Below are positions 61,350-64,000 of a stretch of 64,000 bases of DNA, one piece after another. Position 1 is the stretch's first letter. Every line of letters starts with the position of its first letter. A program made the position numbers and the translations under genes. The notes under the pieces were generated by a model, which made no database searches, was not told where the DNA came from, and was given only the letters and a program-made list of their open reading frames with translations. The DNA comes from Scleropages formosus. Its lineage: Eukaryota > Chordata > Actinopteri > Osteoglossiformes > Osteoglossidae. The stretch covers positions 12,340,215 through 12,404,214 of the forward strand of contig NC_041829.1 of NCBI RefSeq assembly GCF_900964775.1, read 5' to 3'.

Positions 61350-61515
61350 AAGGATACATTTAGCTGATGCTTTTCTCCAAAGTAACTTATAATGTTCAGT
61401 AATTTTTAATCTTTCACCCATTTATACAGCTGGGTAACTTTACCTAAGCAATTTAGGGTAGGTACCTTGCTTAAGGGTACTGCAGCCAGATCTGAGATTC
61501 AAAGCTGCATCTAAA
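61350..61515 (-). repeat. SINE family B, antisense
   Basis: acatttagctgatgcttttctccaaagtaacttataatg, then acagctgggtaactttacc, ggtaccttgcttaagggtactgc and gatctgagattcaaagctgc. Confidence 0.8.
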
Positions 61516-61639
61516 AAAAAAAAAAGCCTAAAGCCTAAAGGCTCTCAATTCTGTCTTCAGACTGATTTAACATGACGGAATAAGAAAAGATAACACTTTA
61601 TTGATCCTTGGTAAATTCAGTTGCTCTGTCAGAAATGCT

Positions 61640-61862
61640 AGAAGGTCTTAAAACACATCAATTTCAGACTCACTTTTCTTGGGATGCCCTATCAACTCAA
61701 AAATCTGTATTACATCACTTGTGACAGTTACCTATGTATTTCCTACCACTTCCAAAAGTGTCAGCTAAATGAATAAATGTATCTCTCCATCTGTTTGTGA
61801 AATGCACATTTGTTCTCTCTGGGCTACAGCAAAGTGTGTGCTAGATGAATAAATGTAAATGT
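61640..61862 (+). repeat. L2-clade LINE 3' tail
   Basis: aaggtcttaaaacacatc...agactcacttttcttgg echoes the ORF2 end GLKTHLF, followed by two tails ending gctaaatgaataaatgt and gctagatgaataaatgtaaatg. Confidence 0.6.
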
Positions 61863-61929
61863 AGGACGAGAGCTACTATAGATATGGAGAAAAGTAATAC
61901 CAAAAAATAGAGAAATATCAAAAAAAGCC

Positions 61930-62947
<1,018 letters not shown>

Positions 62948-62967
62948 AGTAAATTTAGATGCTTGTA

Positions 62968-63183
62968 TGGGGGAAACTGGTAGTGTAGTAGTGAGACCTG
63001 TTGCCTTTAGACCCAAAGGTTCTAGGTTCAAATCTCACTTCTGGCTGTAGTAACCCTGAGCAAGGTGCTTATCCTGAATTGCTCCAGTAAAATTAATTAG
63101 TTGGATAAATGGGTCAATAATTGTGAGTAGATTAACATTGTAAGTCTCTTTGGAGAGAAGTGTCAGCAAAATGAATAAATGTA
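62968..63183 (+). repeat. Short tRNA-type SINE (family B), full length
   Basis: The head gggggaaactggtagtgtagtagtgag with B box GGTTCAAATCTCAC is followed by the body (gagcaaggtgcttatcctgaattgctcc) and tail tctttggagagaagtgtcagcaaaatgaataaatg. Confidence 0.88.
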
Positions 63184-63540
63184 TGTTTACATATTCAGCA
63201 TCACTTAAGAGTAGAGGAGCATGGTTTTTTTCTTTGGGTTCATGCGGATCATGTGATTAGAAAATGGACATGAGTACAGTGAATGATATGTAACTCTTTC
63301 TCTTCATACAACAAATTTAATGTGAAAGAGGACTTCCACAGCGTTCTCTGTCTATTGTCCTTTGGATGTGTGGATACTGTACTAGTCCTTTCCTGTGCCC
63401 GTTCACATGAAACCATACCAGTTTATGTTTTTCAAAAACAAATCCTTTTTCAAATCCATATTTCTGAAACAATATTGTACTTCAACAAAGAGAGAAAAAA
63501 GGGGGCATTATTCTAACATAACTTTTGTATTTGTTTGAAT

Positions 63541-63576
63541 AACAATACCTTGCTTGTCAAGAGCTGGTATATAAAG
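63541..63576 (+). promoter_or_regulatory. Promoter of gamma-crystallin 2: TATA box and SOX-like site
   Basis: TATATAAAG at 63568-63576 lies 44 bases before the ATG. AACAAT at 63541-63546, 22 bases further up, fits the SOX core site; SOX2 is a known activator of gamma-crystallin promoters. The TATA box is firm. The SOX site is a six-base match only. Confidence 0.65.
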
Positions 63577-63611
63577 GTCTGAAAACAGGTGGAACCTCTC
63601 CAACGGGGATC

Positions 63612-63978
63612 ATGGGCAAGGTAGGACTTGTTTTCCTGTTCTAATGCTTCATACTTTGCAACTCTGAATCTGCCCTTTTTTATTCTAAGATGCAATTTTT
63701 AAGATACATTTATGGTCCGAAATGTCTTCCTGCAGATCATTTTTTACGAGGACAGGAACTTCCAGGGTCGTTCCTATGAGTGCAGCAATGACTGCACAGA
63801 TTTGCACTCTTACTTTACCCGTTGCAACTCTATCCGGGTGGAGAGCGGGTGCTTTATGATCTACGAGCGCCCAAACTACATGGGAAACCAGTATTTCATG
63901 CGGAGAGGTGAATACCCGGACTACCAGCGCTGGATGGGATTCAGCAGCTGTATTAGGTCCTGTCGAATGATTCCATCG
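63612..63978 (+). CDS. Gamma-crystallin (gammaM-like), N-terminal part, cut by the window edge
   Basis: Exon 1 is 63612-63620 (MGK) and exon 2 is 63736-63978 (81 codons), ending before gtaagt. The third exon lies beyond the right edge. Exon 2 reads [15 protein letters not shown], then [39 protein letters not shown] and [11 protein letters not shown]. The phrases [22 protein letters not shown] and [10 protein letters not shown] are those of fish gammaM-crystallins, yet QRWMG keeps the core Trp. It is a tandem relative of the gene at 52603, on the same strand and 9 kb downstream. Its exon 2 has the same length and the same intron phases. Confidence 0.93.
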
Positions 63979-64000
63979 GTAAGTGACCATTAATAGCTCT

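Overview
This window reads as nuclear DNA of a ray-finned fish, most probably a teleost. The genes have many short, phase-consistent GT-AG exons. The spaces between exons are packed with fish-type retroposons (tRNA-derived SINEs, L2-, L1- and I-like LINE relics, a Tc1/mariner relic, MITEs) and microsatellites. The most frequent SINE, with a cttggggtgccttgcgatgg core and a (TG)n tail, reminds me of osteoglossomorph (arowana-type) genomes. That is an impression, not something shown here.

Gene layout: PLCL1 N-terminal exons (minus, 31-4107, continuing beyond the left edge); RFTN2 complete (plus, 6915-22878); HSPE1 complete (minus, 25714-28200); HSPD1 complete (plus, 29856-36158); the C2orf80 orthologue complete (plus, 39777-45839); a complete gamma-crystallin (plus, 52603-54519); and a second gamma-crystallin cut by the right edge (plus, 63612-63978). 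Exon borders were assigned by eye from frame, GT-AG sites and remembered human proteins. All junction phases agree.

Functionally the window holds three groups. PLCL1 and RFTN2 encode membrane or raft signalling proteins and are transcribed divergently. HSPE1 and HSPD1 encode the mitochondrial Hsp10/Hsp60 chaperonin pair and share a head-to-head promoter with two NRF1-type sites. C2orf80 is followed by a tandem lens gamma-crystallin array with TATA promoters and tiny first coding exons. PLCL1-RFTN2-HSPE1-HSPD1 keeps the relative order and orientation of human 2q33.1 but lacks BOLL, MARS2 and MOB4. C2orf80-CRYG is the human 2q33.3 pair, so two segments that lie far apart in human are joined here.

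Intergenic and intronic DNA is mostly old repeats. I did not find a novel biological system. The best leads are the synteny join, the promoter architecture of the chaperonin pair, a SINE family whose 3' ends carry (TG)n tracts, a MITE nested in a LINE tail with perfect inverted repeats, and a hAT-type MITE with a recognisable target duplication.
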